Positions 63,961 through 64,000 of a stretch of 64,000 nt of DNA are shown piece by piece (position 1 is the first letter of the stretch; each line of letters begins with the position of its first letter). The notes under the pieces were generated by a model, which was not told the DNA's origin, did no database searches, and worked only from the letters and a program-made list of their open reading frames with translations. The position numbers were made by a program, and so were the translations under genes. The stretch spans positions 503,820,544 through 503,884,543 of the forward strand of contig NC_053037.3 in the NCBI RefSeq assembly GCF_002575655.3. The letters are read 5' to 3'. Origin of the DNA: Aegilops tauschii subsp. strangulata (taxonomy: Eukaryota; Streptophyta; Magnoliopsida; Poales; Poaceae).

Positions 63961-64000
63961 TTGTACACGAGGAGCGTCCAGATTTTGCCGTGACCCATTC
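63961..64000. repeat. Partial 189th monomer, cut by window end
   Basis: The last 40 bases start with the standard TTGTACACGAGG and carry GAGCGTCCAG and CCCATTC, so it is a D monomer. It has the change CAGATTTTGCC. The array clearly continues beyond the window. Confidence 0.95.

Larger units (their letters stand above)
1..64000. repeat. Satellite DNA array, 343-bp monomer family, 188 complete copies
   Basis: The sequence is one tandem array from the first base to the last. The word TTGTACACGAGG (or a one-base variant) recurs every 343 bp at 1, 344, 687, 1030 and so on to 63961. All copies share one orientation, and no non-repeat sequence lies between them. Summing observed monomer lengths accounts exactly for bases 1-63960. 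The last 40 bases are the start of monomer 189. Neighbouring monomers differ at only a few percent of sites (monomers 1 and 2 differ at about 11 of 343 positions by eye). Both array ends lie outside the window, so the true length is unknown. Long homogeneous satellites with higher-order structure are known from eukaryotic centromeres, pericentromeres and subtelomeres. Which of these applies cannot be read from sequence alone. I do not recognise the family. Confidence 0.98.

Noticed and set aside
1..64000. CRISPR array
   Set aside because: The whole 343-bp unit is conserved. There are no short direct repeats separated by unique spacers, and no cas genes.
1..64000. Transposon, retroelement or virus insertions
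   Set aside because: Monomers follow one another without a break. Every length change is explained by the 19-bp deletion, one 7-bp deletion or single-base indels. No terminal repeats, target duplications or foreign sequence are visible.
1..64000. Bacterial or phage gene cluster with an undescribed system
   Set aside because: There is no coding organisation, ribosome-binding-site spacing or operon structure. 188 tandem copies of one 343-bp unit point to eukaryotic satellite DNA.

Overview
The whole 64 kb window is one uninterrupted head-to-tail array of a single satellite DNA family. I found no gene, RNA gene, transposon or unique sequence in it. The basic unit is 343 bp and about 40% G+C (counted on the first unit). 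Read from the recurring word TTGTACACGAGG, the window holds 188 complete monomers (1-63960) plus the first 40 bases of a 189th. The sizes add up exactly: 119 monomers of 343 bp, 33 of 342, 8 of 344, one each of 337 and 345, and 26 short ones (21 of 324 bp, 3 of 323, 2 of 325) total 63960. All monomers lie in the same orientation. An array of this length with this order is typical of eukaryotic constitutive heterochromatin (centromeric, pericentromeric or subtelomeric). I do not recognise the family and cannot name the species.

The monomers fall into a few recurring subfamilies, defined here by linked variants at the monomer start. A: GTGCATCCAG with CCCTATC. a: GTGCATCCAG with CCCTCTC. B: GTGCGTCCAG with CCCTCTC and usually GCAATG. 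b: as B, but usually preceded by GATTGTCTAG. C: GAGCGTCTAG. D: GAGCGTCCAG or GAACGTCCAG, with CCCATTC. S: a 19-bp deletion, GTGCATCCTCTAC. These letters form higher-order repeats (HORs). The left part (1 to about 17.3 kb) has no C and is built from a 12-monomer unit (4078 bp) and a 7-monomer unit (2383 bp). From 17.3 kb rightward the array is dominated by a tetramer A-b-C-D (1370-1371 bp). S-B dimers and partial modules interrupt it and give local periods of 667, 686, 1010, 1028, 1352, 1695, 2037 and 2741 bp. A segment near 44.7-47.9 kb reappears near 61.3-63.6 kb, differing by exactly three monomers (1028 bp).

Each monomer contains a strong nested dyad symmetry (a potential 115-nt hairpin or cruciform). 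In 25 monomers it also has a perfect TGACGTCA palindrome, which in the right part marks mainly the b monomer next to C. The many apparent minus-strand reading frames (up to 213 codons) are by-products of the repeat and are not annotated as genes. Subfamily letters, block edges and difference counts come from reading by eye, not from an alignment.
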